Source of the DNA: Pantoea sp. 18069
GTDB lineage: Bacteria; Pseudomonadota; Gammaproteobacteria; Burkholderiales; Burkholderiaceae_C
Assembly (NCBI RefSeq): GCF_902706035.1
Contig: NZ_CACSJA010000013.1
Coordinates: 1-64,000, forward strand
DNA length: 64,000 nucleotides
Reading direction: 5' to 3'
How positions within the stretch are numbered: the first letter of the stretch is position 1; each line of letters starts with the position of its first letter. The position numbers and the translations under genes were made by a program. Under the pieces are notes generated by a model that saw nothing but the letters and a program-made list of their open reading frames with translations, was not told the DNA's origin and ran no database searches. Positions 25,406 to 34,089 of the stretch are shown here, in pieces.

Positions 25406-26245
25406 ATGAAGCTGCTACGCCATGGCCCCGTCGGGGCAGAAAAACCTGGAGCGCTGGACGCGGACGGCCAGGCGCGTGACCTCTGCCTTCTCGTGCCGGA
25501 CTTCACGCCGGACTGGATGGCGCCCGCAAAGCTCGAAGCCTTGAAGGCTATCGATCTGTCCCGCATGCCCCTGGTTCCCGCTGGCGCGCGGCTGGGCACC
25601 CCGGTCGCCGGCACCCGGCAATTCGTCGCGATCGGGCTCAACTACCGCAAGCACGCGGCGGAATCGGGGCTTGAGATTCCCAAGGAGCCGGTGGTCTTCA
25701 CCAAGGCGCTGACCTCGCTGGCGGGGCCGAACGACGACGTGGAGTTGCCCGAAGGCTCGCAGGCGGGAGATTGGGAGATCGAACTGGGCTTCGTGATCGG
25801 CACCCTGGCGAAGAAGGTCGCGGTCGCCGATGCGCTTTCGCACGTGGCGGGCTACTGCCTGGCGAACGACGTTTCCGAGCGGGACTGGCAGATCAAACGC
25901 AACGGCCAATGGGGCAAGGGCAAGAGCTTCGACGGTTTCGGCCCTATCGGTCCCTGGCTCGTCACCAGCGACGAATTGCCGGACCCGCAAAAGATCCCGC
26001 TTGAGCTGGCAGTCAACGGCGAGATCCGCCAGCGCAGCAATACGGCCGACATGATCTTCCCGGTGGCCGAGATCGTCTCGTACCTGAGCCAGTTCATGAC
26101 CCTTTTGCCGGGCGATGTGGTGATCACCGGTACACCGGAAGGCGTAGGCCTGGGCGTCAAGCCGAATCCTGTCTTCCTGCGCCGCGGCGATGTCATGACG
26201 CTCAGCGCCGGCCCGCTCGGTACACAGCGCCAGCAAGTGATCTGA
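25406..26245 (+). CDS. Fumarylacetoacetate hydrolase family protein
   Basis: 279 residues of the FAH superfamily, whose members hydrolyse C-C bonds in acylpyruvates or decarboxylate/hydrate related keto acids. Family landmarks: FVAIGLNYRKHAAE (about 71-84), PVVFTKALTSLAGPND, WEIELGFVIG with the metal-binding acidic residues (about 115-124), ANDVSERDWQ, and GDVVITGTPEGVG. Together they give the E-x-E and D metal ligands expected of an active enzyme. The ATG at 25406 follows AAAGGGAAA; a longer frame starting inside the operator region is not credible. As first gene of the cluster it most likely cleaves the ring-fission product made by the next two enzymes. Confidence 0.88.
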   Translation: MKLLRHGPVGAEKPGALDADGQARDLCLLVPDFTPDWMAPAKLEALKAIDLSRMPLVPAGARLGTPVAGTRQFVAIGLNYRKHAAESGLEIPKEPVVFTKALTSLAGPNDDVELPEGSQAGDWEIELGFVIGTLAKKVAVADALSHVAGYCLANDVSERDWQIKRNGQWGKGKSFDGFGPIGPWLVTSDELPDPQKIPLELAVNGEIRQRSNTADMIFPVAEIVSYLSQFMTLLPGDVVITGTPEGVGLGVKPNPVFLRRGDVMTLSAGPLGTQRQQVI

Positions 26246-26336
26246 GCCTGCGCGGTCGGACGCGGACCCAACGAGAGACCAGGCCATGCAGCGCATGGTC
26301 GCGGGCGCAGCCTTGCCCGCATACAGGGAGATAACA

Positions 26337-27314
26337 ATGACTCTGAACCAGGAAGAACACGGGCCGCTGCTGGCTGTGCACTCCGTGGACGAATTCGTCT
26401 TCAGCGTGCCTGACCTCGGACAGGCGCGCCATTTTTACACCAGCTTCGGCCTGGACGTGCGGGATGAGGCCGGCGCGCTCGCCCTGCATACCTTCGGCCA
26501 TGCGCACCGCTGGGCGCGCATCGTCCAGGCCGATACCAAGCGCCTGCTTTGGCTCAGCCTCGGGATCTACGCAGAGGACCTGCCGCGCTTCGAGCGCCGG
26601 CTGACGCAGCAAGGTATTCAACGCATCGCTGCGCCTTCGGGCGCAGGCACGGAGGGTCTCTGGATCCAGGACCCGGACGGGCTGGCGGTGCAGTTGCGCA
26701 TCGCCGAGAAATCCTCGCCCTCGCAGCCGTCTGCGCGCGAAATCCCGCCGGAGTGTGCGAACGCCGGTCGCTCGCCGAGCCGCAGCAGGGCGCAGGCGAC
26801 GCGCCCCCTCTATCTCTCGCACATCCTGCTGTTCAGCGCCGACGTGGATAGCGCCCGCCGCTTCTACGAAGACGCGCTGGGCCTGCGGCTTTCCGACAGG
26901 AGCGGCTCGGCGATCGCCTTCATGCACAGCCCGCACGGCAGCGACCACCATCTCATCGCGCTGGCGAAGTCCGACGGCCCGGGGCTGCACCACAGCAGCT
27001 GGTGCGTGCCGTCGCTCGATGCCGTCGGCATCGGCGCGCAGCAGATGGTGCAGGCCGGCTACCCGCAGGGATGGGGGCTTGGCCGGCATGTACTGGGCTC
27101 CAACTATTTCCGCTACGTGCGGGACCCCTGGGGCAGTTATGCCGAGTACTCCTACGACATCGACTTCGTCTCGCCCGCGAGCGAGTGGCCCGCGGCGGAC
27201 CACCCCGGCGAGGACTCTCTGTATGTCTGGGGCCCCGAGTTGCCCCAGGACTTCGTCTTCAACTACGAACTTTGTGAATCATTGACCCGCACAGGCACCA
27301 GGAACACACCATGA
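26337..27314 (+). CDS. Two-domain VOC protein, extradiol ring-cleavage dioxygenase type
   Basis: 325 residues with two vicinal-oxygen-chelate modules (about 13-125 and 158-280) joined by a Ser/Arg/Pro-rich linker. This is the layout of type I extradiol catechol dioxygenases. The C-terminal module keeps the 2-His-1-carboxylate iron site: His162 (YLSHILL), His218 or His219 (GLHHSSW) and Glu270 (YAEYSYD), with GRHVLGSNYFRYVRDPWG before it. AGGGAG precedes the ATG. The stop overlaps the next ATG (ATGA), showing tight coupling with the hydroxylase gene. The catecholic substrate is not identifiable from sequence. Confidence 0.85.
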   Translation: MTLNQEEHGPLLAVHSVDEFVFSVPDLGQARHFYTSFGLDVRDEAGALALHTFGHAHRWARIVQADTKRLLWLSLGIYAEDLPRFERRLTQQGIQRIAAPSGAGTEGLWIQDPDGLAVQLRIAEKSSPSQPSAREIPPECANAGRSPSRSRAQATRPLYLSHILLFSADVDSARRFYEDALGLRLSDRSGSAIAFMHSPHGSDHHLIALAKSDGPGLHHSSWCVPSLDAVGIGAQQMVQAGYPQGWGLGRHVLGSNYFRYVRDPWGSYAEYSYDIDFVSPASEWPAADHPGEDSLYVWGPELPQDFVFNYELCESLTRTGTRNTP

Positions 27315-28915
27315 GCGCGCAAATCCCCCTCTACGACGTTGTCCAGATCGGCTACGGCCCGGTCAGCGAAATCATGGCCCTCGCGCTGGCGCGCCAGGGG
27401 CGCAGCGTGGCGGTATTCGAACGCTGGAAAGCGCGCTTCACCCTCCCCCGGGCCGTCTGCATAGACCACGAGCTGTACCGCGTGCTGTCGGCCCTTGGCA
27501 TGGGCAGGGACCTTCCCGCGGTCAGCCACAAGGGGCCCATGTACCGCTGGTTCAATGCCGATTGGAAGGAACTGCTGGCCATCGACTGGGAATCGGAGTC
27601 GATCTCCGGCGGCCCCGAAGTCAACTTCGTCCATCAGCCCACGCTCGAGGCGATGTTCGAGGGCGCGGTCCAGGCATGCCCGAATGTCGAGGTCAACCTC
27701 GGCTGGGAAGCGATCGAGGTGACCCAGACCCCGGACTACGTGGAGCTGGTGGTGCACGATCCCGAGACCGGCGAACGCCGCACCGTGCGCGCCAGGTACC
27801 TGATCGGCGCCGATGGTGCGAACAGCCTGGTGCGCCAGGCGATCGGCTCTACCCAGGAAGACCGGGGATTCGAGGCCGACTGGCTCGTGATCGACGTGCT
27901 CCCCAACGAGGGCATGACGCTCGACATTCCGCCCGCGGCGCAATGGTGCAATCCGGCGCGCCCGACGACGATCGTGCCGGCGGGCGTCAAGGACGGCCGC
28001 TATTTCCGGCGATGGGAGTTCATGCGCCTGCCGCACGAGACCCGCGAGGAACTCGAGCACGAGCATGTCGCCTGGGATCTACTGGCACCCTGGGTCAAGC
28101 CGGACCAGGCGAGCATCGTGCGGCACAAGGTGTACACCTTCCGTTCGCTGCTTGCCGACACCTGGCGCAAGGGGCGCATGCTGATCGCCGGCGACGCAGC
28201 GCACGTGATGCCGCCCTTCATGGGGCAGGGCATGTGCGCCGGTTTGAGAGACGACTGGAACCTGGCGTGGAAACTGAACCTGGTGCTGGATGGCAAGGCC
28301 GACGATCGCCTGCTCGACACCTACCAGCCGGAGCGCCGCCCCCATGTGAGCGACGTCATCGATCTGTCCATGTATCTCGGCAAGATCATCTGCATCCCGG
28401 ATGCCGCCAAGGCGGCGGAGCGCGACCAGGCATTCTTTGGCGGCGATGCGCCGCCGCCTCCGGCCTTCCCCTGCCTGACCGACGGCATTCTGCGCCGCGG
28501 TGCCGACGGTGCGGTGCAGGCGCCGGCCGGACTGCTCAGCCCGCATGGCCGGGTGCTGTCCGGCGACCGCGAGGGACGTTTCGACGACCTGGTCGGCCTG
28601 GGCTTCATGCTGGTCTCGCGTGGCGCCGCCGCCGAGGCGACGCTGGGCGCGAAGCAGCGTGCCTTCCTCGACAAGCTCGGCGCGCAGCGCGTGCACATTG
28701 CTGCGCGCGGTGCCGAATCAGGCCCGGGCGTCCTGGTCGATCTTGACGACAAGCTGCTCCCGTACATGGCGCAGCACGGCATAGACACCATGCTGGTGAG
28801 GCCGGACTTCTATCTGTATGGCGCGGTCGGCAACGCCGCTGAAGTCAACGCGCTGGTCGACGATCTTGCCGCGGACCTGCAGCGCCACGGCGTGCAGCTG
28901 GATGCCGCAGGATAA
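27311..28915 (+). CDS. FAD-dependent aromatic hydroxylase (MhpA-like)
   Basis: 534 residues, class A flavoprotein monooxygenase close in layout to MhpA-type 3-(3-hydroxyphenyl)propionate hydroxylases. The N-terminal dinucleotide fold is IGYGPVSE, so the third glycine of GxGxxG is Ser19. The second FAD motif is GRMLIAGDAAHVMPPFMGQGM (about 291-311), followed by DDWNLAWKLNLVL. The DG-type motif LIGADGANSLVR (about 165-176) is also present. The C-terminal thioredoxin-like extension of the family is there. It would hydroxylate a phenolic ring to a catechol, which the dioxygenase upstream can open. No mhpD/E/F genes follow, so downstream metabolism is elsewhere or uses the FAH protein. Confidence 0.87.
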   Translation: MSAQIPLYDVVQIGYGPVSEIMALALARQGRSVAVFERWKARFTLPRAVCIDHELYRVLSALGMGRDLPAVSHKGPMYRWFNADWKELLAIDWESESISGGPEVNFVHQPTLEAMFEGAVQACPNVEVNLGWEAIEVTQTPDYVELVVHDPETGERRTVRARYLIGADGANSLVRQAIGSTQEDRGFEADWLVIDVLPNEGMTLDIPPAAQWCNPARPTTIVPAGVKDGRYFRRWEFMRLPHETREELEHEHVAWDLLAPWVKPDQASIVRHKVYTFRSLLADTWRKGRMLIAGDAAHVMPPFMGQGMCAGLRDDWNLAWKLNLVLDGKADDRLLDTYQPERRPHVSDVIDLSMYLGKIICIPDAAKAAERDQAFFGGDAPPPPAFPCLTDGILRRGADGAVQAPAGLLSPHGRVLSGDREGRFDDLVGLGFMLVSRGAAAEATLGAKQRAFLDKLGAQRVHIAARGAESGPGVLVDLDDKLLPYMAQHGIDTMLVRPDFYLYGAVGNAAEVNALVDDLAADLQRHGVQLDAAG

Positions 28916-29068
28916 GCGGCCAGCCATGCCGTCTTGACGTCTTGACCGGCAGTTAGAAAGCCTCGTGTCCACCCCTGCGCGCCTGGTGGTTCGAGGCCGG
29001 GCCGGGACCGGGACCGAGCGGATGCTCGCCGGGCAGCGGCCGCTGCCCGCGCGCTGGCTGAAACGGCG

Positions 29069-29938
29069 TTACCTGCCGCGCAGCGCCGCCGCATCGCACC
29101 AGCGCTGCGCGACCTGGGGCGTGGTCATGCACACCGTCTCGTGCGTGGCCGTGGTCACGGCGCGCTCGAGCAGCTGGATGTCGGCTTCGTGCTGGCGCGC
29201 CACATGCGGGTCTTCGAAGAAGATCACGCGCTGGCAGCGCCGCTCGAGCACCAGGTCGGCGATCTGCGCATCGCCGCCCAGCGGGCCGCTCTGGTAGCGG
29301 TCGACCCAGGGTCGGTCCGCGGGCCAGCCCTTGCTCCAGGCCATTTCGTTGAGCTTCTGGCCCGTGGTGCCCGTGCCCACGCGGCGCGCAAAGCGCGACA
29401 GCAGCGCGAAATTGCGCTCGGCAAAGTCGAGCATCGCGGGCTTGAGCGCATCGTGGGCGATCAGCGCCAGCGTCTGCGACTCGAGCGCGTAAAAGCGCTG
29501 GGCGCCGGCATCGGGCGCGAAGCCGCGGTGCAGGCGTTCGACTTCTATCCAGTCGCGCGCCGACGCCACGGTCGACAGGAAAGGCTTGCCATGGATCACG
29601 CACTGGCGCTTCAAGGCCAGCGCTTCGGGAAAGATCGACGAAGGGTCGACCGGGTCGATGAAATAGATCGCGCCGTCGAGCCGGCGTTCGTCTTCCTCCA
29701 GGCCCACGACTTCGGCGACCAGCTTCATCAGCCCGCCTTCACGGCCATAGGGATAGCGGCGTATGCCCGCATACGCGTGCAGCATGCCCGCGGCCTGGAT
29801 CGCATCGTAGGTGCGCCCCACGGCGTGCAGGCCGAGCTGGAGTTCGCGTATGCCGGACTCGCAGGCGCGCAGCCAGGAAAACAAGGCCGCGTCGTCGGCC
29901 TGATGATGAAGACGGTTGGCAGCTAAACCCAAGCGCAT
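29069..29938 (-). CDS. mgsA: Methylglyoxal synthase with a degenerate duplicated N-terminal MGS domain
   Basis: Methylglyoxal synthase converts dihydroxyacetone phosphate to methylglyoxal and phosphate. The usual enzyme is about 150 residues; this protein has 289. The C-terminal half (about 155-289) is a full MGS with every active-site element: His162, Asp163 and Lys166 (AHDALK), GTGTTG (188-193), catalytic Asp223 (GPLGGD), Asp243 (FFEDP) and His250/Asp253. The N-terminal half (1-140) shows the same pattern in degraded form: AANRL for AHDxxK, GRT for GTTG, YGREGG for GGD, IYFIDP for FFxDP. I infer tandem duplication with loss of catalysis in the first copy, possibly for regulation or phosphate sensing. 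GAGAGAG precedes the ATG. Confidence 0.87.
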   Translation of the reverse strand: MRLGLAANRLHHQADDAALFSWLRACESGIRELQLGLHAVGRTYDAIQAAGMLHAYAGIRRYPYGREGGLMKLVAEVVGLEEDERRLDGAIYFIDPVDPSSIFPEALALKRQCVIHGKPFLSTVASARDWIEVERLHRGFAPDAGAQRFYALESQTLALIAHDALKPAMLDFAERNFALLSRFARRVGTGTTGQKLNEMAWSKGWPADRPWVDRYQSGPLGGDAQIADLVLERRCQRVIFFEDPHVARQHEADIQLLERAVTTATHETVCMTTPQVAQRWCDAAALRGR

Positions 29939-30061
29939 AGATCTCTCTCGGAAAAAATCGCATGAAGCCTACCGCGACCCCGATCCGGGTCGGCGGATGG
30001 CCCCAAGCATATCCGCGAAACAAGACCAGGAACCCTCTGCCCAGATCCCGCGCTGCCGATT

Positions 30062-31573
30062 TCAGCGCGCCAGCGGATCGCCGAGTGTGCTGCAACCGGC
30101 CGATGTCTGCGGTGGCCGCTGCTGCGGCAGCCGCTGCTGCGGATAGACGTCGGGCAGCACATACGCCTGTGTCGTGGCGACCAGCCCATCCGCGAAGGTG
30201 GCCTCGACGAAGCCCGCGGACCAGCCCTGCGCCGGCGTATCCAGCGGCAACTGGACAGCGCCGGCGCCGTTCAGCGGTATGTCGCGCGCGACATACCGGG
30301 CCCCGCAGGGAAGGCGGAAATCGCGCGCCTGCGGATTGACCGCGGTCCACTGGGTCAGCTTGACCGGGTTTTCCGAAAGCTGCAGCGACAGGATGCTGCT
30401 GCCGTCGACTTGCCTGAGCTGCGACGCAACCTGCGGCCAGGGCGTGCCCGCCTGCCAGCGGAGAATGGCGCCCGTCAGAACATCCTCGACCACCATCCTG
30501 ACGCCCCCATGCCCGGCGTTGGGGAGCAGGCGCAAGGTATTAGCGCCCGGCAACTGGTCAAAGTAGAACCGGCTGTTGTCGGGCAGGAAGAACTCGTCGT
30601 TGCCGGCGTTGACGAAGTATTTCGGCACCGCCAGCCGCGCCGCCTGCGGACTGTCCAGATAGCGCAACGGGTCCATGATGCGTTCGAGCTTCTCGAATGC
30701 CTCGGACTGGAACTGCGCCATGATGCCTTCGCGGTGATAGTCGCGCAGGGCCAGCGGCCAGCTGCCGCCATAGGTCTGGTGGATGTGCGCGAACAGGGTG
30801 CGCATGTTCATGAAGTCGAGCACCAAGGGCACGATGGCGCTGATGCGCCGGTCGGCAATGGTGGCCAGCCAGAGCGCCCAGGCGCGCTTGGAGGCGCCGG
30901 TCGCAAGGAATTGCCGGACCTTCCACGGCTGCAACTCCTGTTCGGCCAGATCCATGGTCTTGACCACGGCCTGCATCATGGGAATATGCAGTGGCGTGAA
31001 CGCGTGCTTTTCCGGGTCCCGCAGAAACATCGCCCAACTGCGCGCGACGATGCCGTCCTCCCGGCGCGGCAACGGGTCATCGGTGAAGTGAAGGTATTGA
31101 TTGGGCACATCGCTGACGGACACCGCGATGGTGCGGGTCTTGCGTACGATGGCCAGGATCTGTTCCTCGGTCAGATCCGCGGCGGCAGACACCTTGCCAT
31201 CGGGCCCAGGAATGTTGGTGCCGTTGTTGACGACCAGCAGTGCCTTGCCCTCCACGGCGTTGTCCGGAATATAGATCTCCACGCCATGCCGCCATGGGCC
31301 GGGCTGCACCATGCCCTGGGGCGACCAGTTCTGCGACTGCAGCGAGAACCGGCGCTGCTCGACACCCGCGAAATGCCGCGAAGGCAATGGCGTGTACTGC
31401 AGGGGCTGGGCGGCGTGTTCGCGCGTGTAGCAGTCCAGCACCGCGCCGAAGTCGCCGGCGCGGGCCGCCAGGCAGCTCTGCGCAGAAATCCCGTGCTCCC
31501 TGACCGCACAGCCGCCAGAGGCCAGCAGGCACAGGCCCAGGCAGAAGGAGGAAACCAACCGATACAAAACCAT
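30062..31573 (-). CDS. PhoPQ-activated pathogenicity-related (PqaA-like) lipoprotein
   Basis: 503 residues. The signal peptide ends in LLASGGC, so it is a predicted lipoprotein. The mature part matches the PhoPQ_related/PqaA family (PF10142): LLVVNNGTNIPG, FLATGASKRAWALWLATIADRRI and FVNAGNDEFFLPDNSRFYFDQLPG, an alpha/beta-hydrolase-like fold with the nucleophile in TGASKRAW. The family is linked to virulence and PhoPQ in Salmonella, but its activity is not settled. I start at the ATG at 31571-31573, directly before the signal peptide; upstream in-frame codons are atypical. It is divergent from another lipoprotein hydrolase across an AT-rich 300-base gap. Confidence 0.85.
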   Translation of the reverse strand: MVLYRLVSSFCLGLCLLASGGCAVREHGISAQSCLAARAGDFGAVLDCYTREHAAQPLQYTPLPSRHFAGVEQRRFSLQSQNWSPQGMVQPGPWRHGVEIYIPDNAVEGKALLVVNNGTNIPGPDGKVSAAADLTEEQILAIVRKTRTIAVSVSDVPNQYLHFTDDPLPRREDGIVARSWAMFLRDPEKHAFTPLHIPMMQAVVKTMDLAEQELQPWKVRQFLATGASKRAWALWLATIADRRISAIVPLVLDFMNMRTLFAHIHQTYGGSWPLALRDYHREGIMAQFQSEAFEKLERIMDPLRYLDSPQAARLAVPKYFVNAGNDEFFLPDNSRFYFDQLPGANTLRLLPNAGHGGVRMVVEDVLTGAILRWQAGTPWPQVASQLRQVDGSSILSLQLSENPVKLTQWTAVNPQARDFRLPCGARYVARDIPLNGAGAVQLPLDTPAQGWSAGFVEATFADGLVATTQAYVLPDVYPQQRLPQQRPPQTSAGCSTLGDPLAR

Positions 31574-31876
31574 GCCAGGCACTTTCGTTGAATCATCAAG
31601 AGGACGGGCTTGCGTGCCACGAGCGCTTGAAGCCGCCCTGTGCCTGCCCAGCGCCGCCGGGCGCCAGTACGGTGAGTAACAGGCCGCGCAACATTGCACC
31701 AACAATGAATAAAACTATTGAATATAAAAATAGATGATTTAAATAAATCAAACCACGCATTCCGCTGGGCCACTGGTGCCCGTGGGCCAGGCGGGTGCCG
31801 AATCCCGTGCTCAGGTCGGTCAATGAACAAGCGCATATCCTTGAATGCCTGCGCCACGTTCAACCTCAACCATCCC
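31574..31876. other. Divergent intergenic region with an AT-rich core
   Basis: About 300 bases separate two divergent lipoprotein genes. Bases about 31700-31760 are strikingly AT-rich for this genome (AATAAAACTATTGAATATAA, then GATTTAAATAAATC). This is likely the promoter region for one or both genes and may bind a nucleoid protein. A 75-codon minus-strand frame inside it is not convincing as a gene. Confidence 0.5.
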
Positions 31877-32728
31877 ATGCGCCCTGCCCGCCTTGTTCTT
31901 GCCGCCGTCTGCTGCACCCTGCTGGCGACGAGCGGCTGCGCGCTGCTCGACGCCAAGCAGCGCGAATGGATCTTCCAGCCCAGCCAGCGCAGCTGGCAGA
32001 ACGCCGACATGTCGGGCATGGAAGATATCTGGATAGCTTTCGATTCGCGGCTGAGCGGCGAAGCCGTGCGCCTGCACGCGCTGTGGCTGCCGGCAAACCA
32101 AGCCGATGCTCCCGTGCTGCTGTACCTGCACGGCGCGCGCTGGAACGTCGCGGGCTCGTCGCAGCGCATTCGCCGCATGCAGTCGCTGGGCTTTTCGGTG
32201 CTGGCCATCGACTACCGCGGCTTTGGCCAGAGCAGCGCCGGGCTGCCGTCGGAACAACTCGCGATCGAGGACGCGCGCGCGGCCTGGGACTGGCTTGCGG
32301 GCCAGCATCCGCGCAAGGACCGTTATCTGTTCGGCCACTCGCTGGGCGGTGCGATCGCGATCGCGCTGGCCAGCGAAGTCGATGACGAGCGCGGCACGCT
32401 GGTCGAAGGCACGTTCAGCCGCATGACCGATGTGATCGGCAGCATGCGCTGGGGCTGGCTGCCCGTGGGCCCGTTCATCACCCAGACGTTTGATTCGCAG
32501 GAGCGCGTGGCGCGCATAGGCTCGCCGCTGCTGGTGGTTCATGGCAGCAGCGACCGGCTGATTCCCTCGGCACTGGGCAAGCAGCTCTATGCGGCCGCGC
32601 AGTCGCCCAAGCGCTGGGTGCTGATCGAAGGCGGCAGCCACCACAACACCAACGCGATCGGCCTGCCCCAGTACCGCGTGGCGCTGCAGGAGCTGTTCGA
32701 CCTGCCCGCTGCGGCGAGCGCACCCTGA
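31877..32728 (+). CDS. Alpha/beta-hydrolase lipoprotein
   Basis: 283 residues. The signal peptide (MRPARLVLAAVCCTLLATSGC) carries a lipobox LATSGC, so it is predicted to be lipid-anchored in the envelope. An alpha/beta hydrolase follows: LLYLHGARWN (oxyanion hole), nucleophile elbow FGHSLGG, an acid near GSSDRLIP and the catalytic His in EGGSHHN. This is the BEM46-like serine hydrolase type (COG1073). I start at the ATG at 31877 because the signal peptide begins there; an upstream in-frame ATG at 31823 would add 18 non-signal residues. No Shine-Dalgarno sequence is obvious at either. The substrate is unknown. Confidence 0.85.
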   Translation: MRPARLVLAAVCCTLLATSGCALLDAKQREWIFQPSQRSWQNADMSGMEDIWIAFDSRLSGEAVRLHALWLPANQADAPVLLYLHGARWNVAGSSQRIRRMQSLGFSVLAIDYRGFGQSSAGLPSEQLAIEDARAAWDWLAGQHPRKDRYLFGHSLGGAIAIALASEVDDERGTLVEGTFSRMTDVIGSMRWGWLPVGPFITQTFDSQERVARIGSPLLVVHGSSDRLIPSALGKQLYAAAQSPKRWVLIEGGSHHNTNAIGLPQYRVALQELFDLPAAASAP

Positions 32729-32766
32729 GTTCTGGCGGCGCGCGCGCGCCGCGCCCTGGCGTCTGC

Positions 32767-32772
32767 TACGCT
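32767..32772 (+). promoter_or_regulatory. Candidate -10 element of the Bcr/CflA gene
   Basis: TACGCT ends eight bases before the ATG at 32781. No Shine-Dalgarno sequence lies between. Tentative. Confidence 0.25.
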
Positions 32773-32780
32773 CGCCGCCT

Positions 32781-34016
32781 ATGCCCGTGTCCCCGCCCAC
32801 TTCCGCGCCCGTCTCCGGGTCCACGATGTCGCCCGCGCTCGTCGTGCTGTTGCTGGGCCTGCTGCTCGGCCTGCAGCCCCTGGCCAGCGATCTGTATCTG
32901 CCGGCGCTGCCCGTGCTGCAAACCGGTTTTTCCGCGCCCGTCGCCCAGGTGCAGCTCACGCTCACCGGGCTGCTGCTGGCCTTCGGCTGCTCGCAGTTGA
33001 TCTGGGGGCCGCTGTCCGACCGCTTTGGTCGGCGGCCGGTGCTGCTGATCGGCATCACCGGCTATGTGCTAGGTGCCCTCGGCTGCGCCACGGTCGACTC
33101 CATGGCCGCGCTGATCGGCTGGCGTGCGCTGCAGGGTGCGGCGCTGGGCGCCTGCGTGATGTGCGCGCGTGCCGTGGTGCGCGATCTCTATGGGCCGGTG
33201 CAGGGCGCGCAGGCCATGTCGCGCGCGCTCAGCGGCCTGGGCATGATCGCTTTTCTCGCACCGATCAGCGGCAGCCTGCTGGTGGAGCTGCTGGGCTGGC
33301 GCTCGACCATGCTCGCCCAGGCCCTGATGGGCGCCGGCGTGCTGCTGTTCGCGGCGCTGCGCTTTCAGGAGTCCTTGCCCCGGCGCAACCCGCAGGCGCT
33401 GCAGCCGCTGGCGCTGGCGCGCAACTGGGGCCGCATCGTGCGCCATCCGACGTTCCAGGCCTACAACCTGCTGACCATCTTCAGCTACGCCGGCCTGTTC
33501 ACCTACCTCGCGGCGTCATCCTTCACCTATATCGAAGTGCTGGGCATGGAGCGCAGCCATTACGGCCTGCTGATGGGCTGCAACGCGCTGTTCTACATCG
33601 CGGGCACGGTGCTGTGCCGGCGCATGCTGCGCCACTGGAGCGTGCAGCGCTGCGTGGCCTGGGCCGGCCTGGCGAGCGCGCTGGGAGGGCTGTTGATGCT
33701 GACCGCCGCCCTCGCCGGCCTGCAGAGCATCTGGGCCTATGCGCTGCCCTTTTTTCTGTTTCAACTGGCCCATGGCGTGCACATGCCCTGCGGGCAAAGC
33801 AATGCGATTTCCCCTTTTCCGCAGTCGGCCGGAACGGCGTCCGCGGTCAACGGCTTTGGCATGATGCTGGTCGCGTTCGCCATGGGACACTGGCTGGGCC
33901 TGCACCTCGACGGCAGCACCATGGCCCTGTCTGCGGGCGTGGCTTTCTGGGGCGCGTGCACCGCGCTCACGGCCTGGCTGCTGGTGCGCCGCTGGGGCCA
34001 TACCAGCCACCTTTGA
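32781..34016 (+). CDS. Bcr/CflA family MFS drug efflux transporter
   Basis: 411 residues, twelve predicted membrane segments. The N-terminal half has the family's [13 protein letters not shown] and the MFS motif A as [14 protein letters not shown] between helices 2 and 3; [24 protein letters not shown] follows helix 4. This is the Bcr/CflA drug:proton antiporter subfamily (bicyclomycin, chloramphenicol or other substrates; specificity cannot be read). It precedes miaA on the same strand, with about 75 bases between. Confidence 0.92.
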   Translation: MPVSPPTSAPVSGSTMSPALVVLLLGLLLGLQPLASDLYLPALPVLQTGFSAPVAQVQLTLTGLLLAFGCSQLIWGPLSDRFGRRPVLLIGITGYVLGALGCATVDSMAALIGWRALQGAALGACVMCARAVVRDLYGPVQGAQAMSRALSGLGMIAFLAPISGSLLVELLGWRSTMLAQALMGAGVLLFAALRFQESLPRRNPQALQPLALARNWGRIVRHPTFQAYNLLTIFSYAGLFTYLAASSFTYIEVLGMERSHYGLLMGCNALFYIAGTVLCRRMLRHWSVQRCVAWAGLASALGGLLMLTAALAGLQSIWAYALPFFLFQLAHGVHMPCGQSNAISPFPQSAGTASAVNGFGMMLVAFAMGHWLGLHLDGSTMALSAGVAFWGACTALTAWLLVRRWGHTSHL

Positions 34017-34089
34017 AACCGCGGCTTCACCGCCTTTCCGACGACCCTTCAGGCCCTGCCCCTTGCGGCCGGGCCGCTGTTTTGTGACT

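Noticed and set aside
31596..31823. A 75-codon minus-strand frame with a hydrophobic stretch
   Set aside because: Hydrophobicity comes from an AT-rich promoter region between divergent genes; no start signal or homology.
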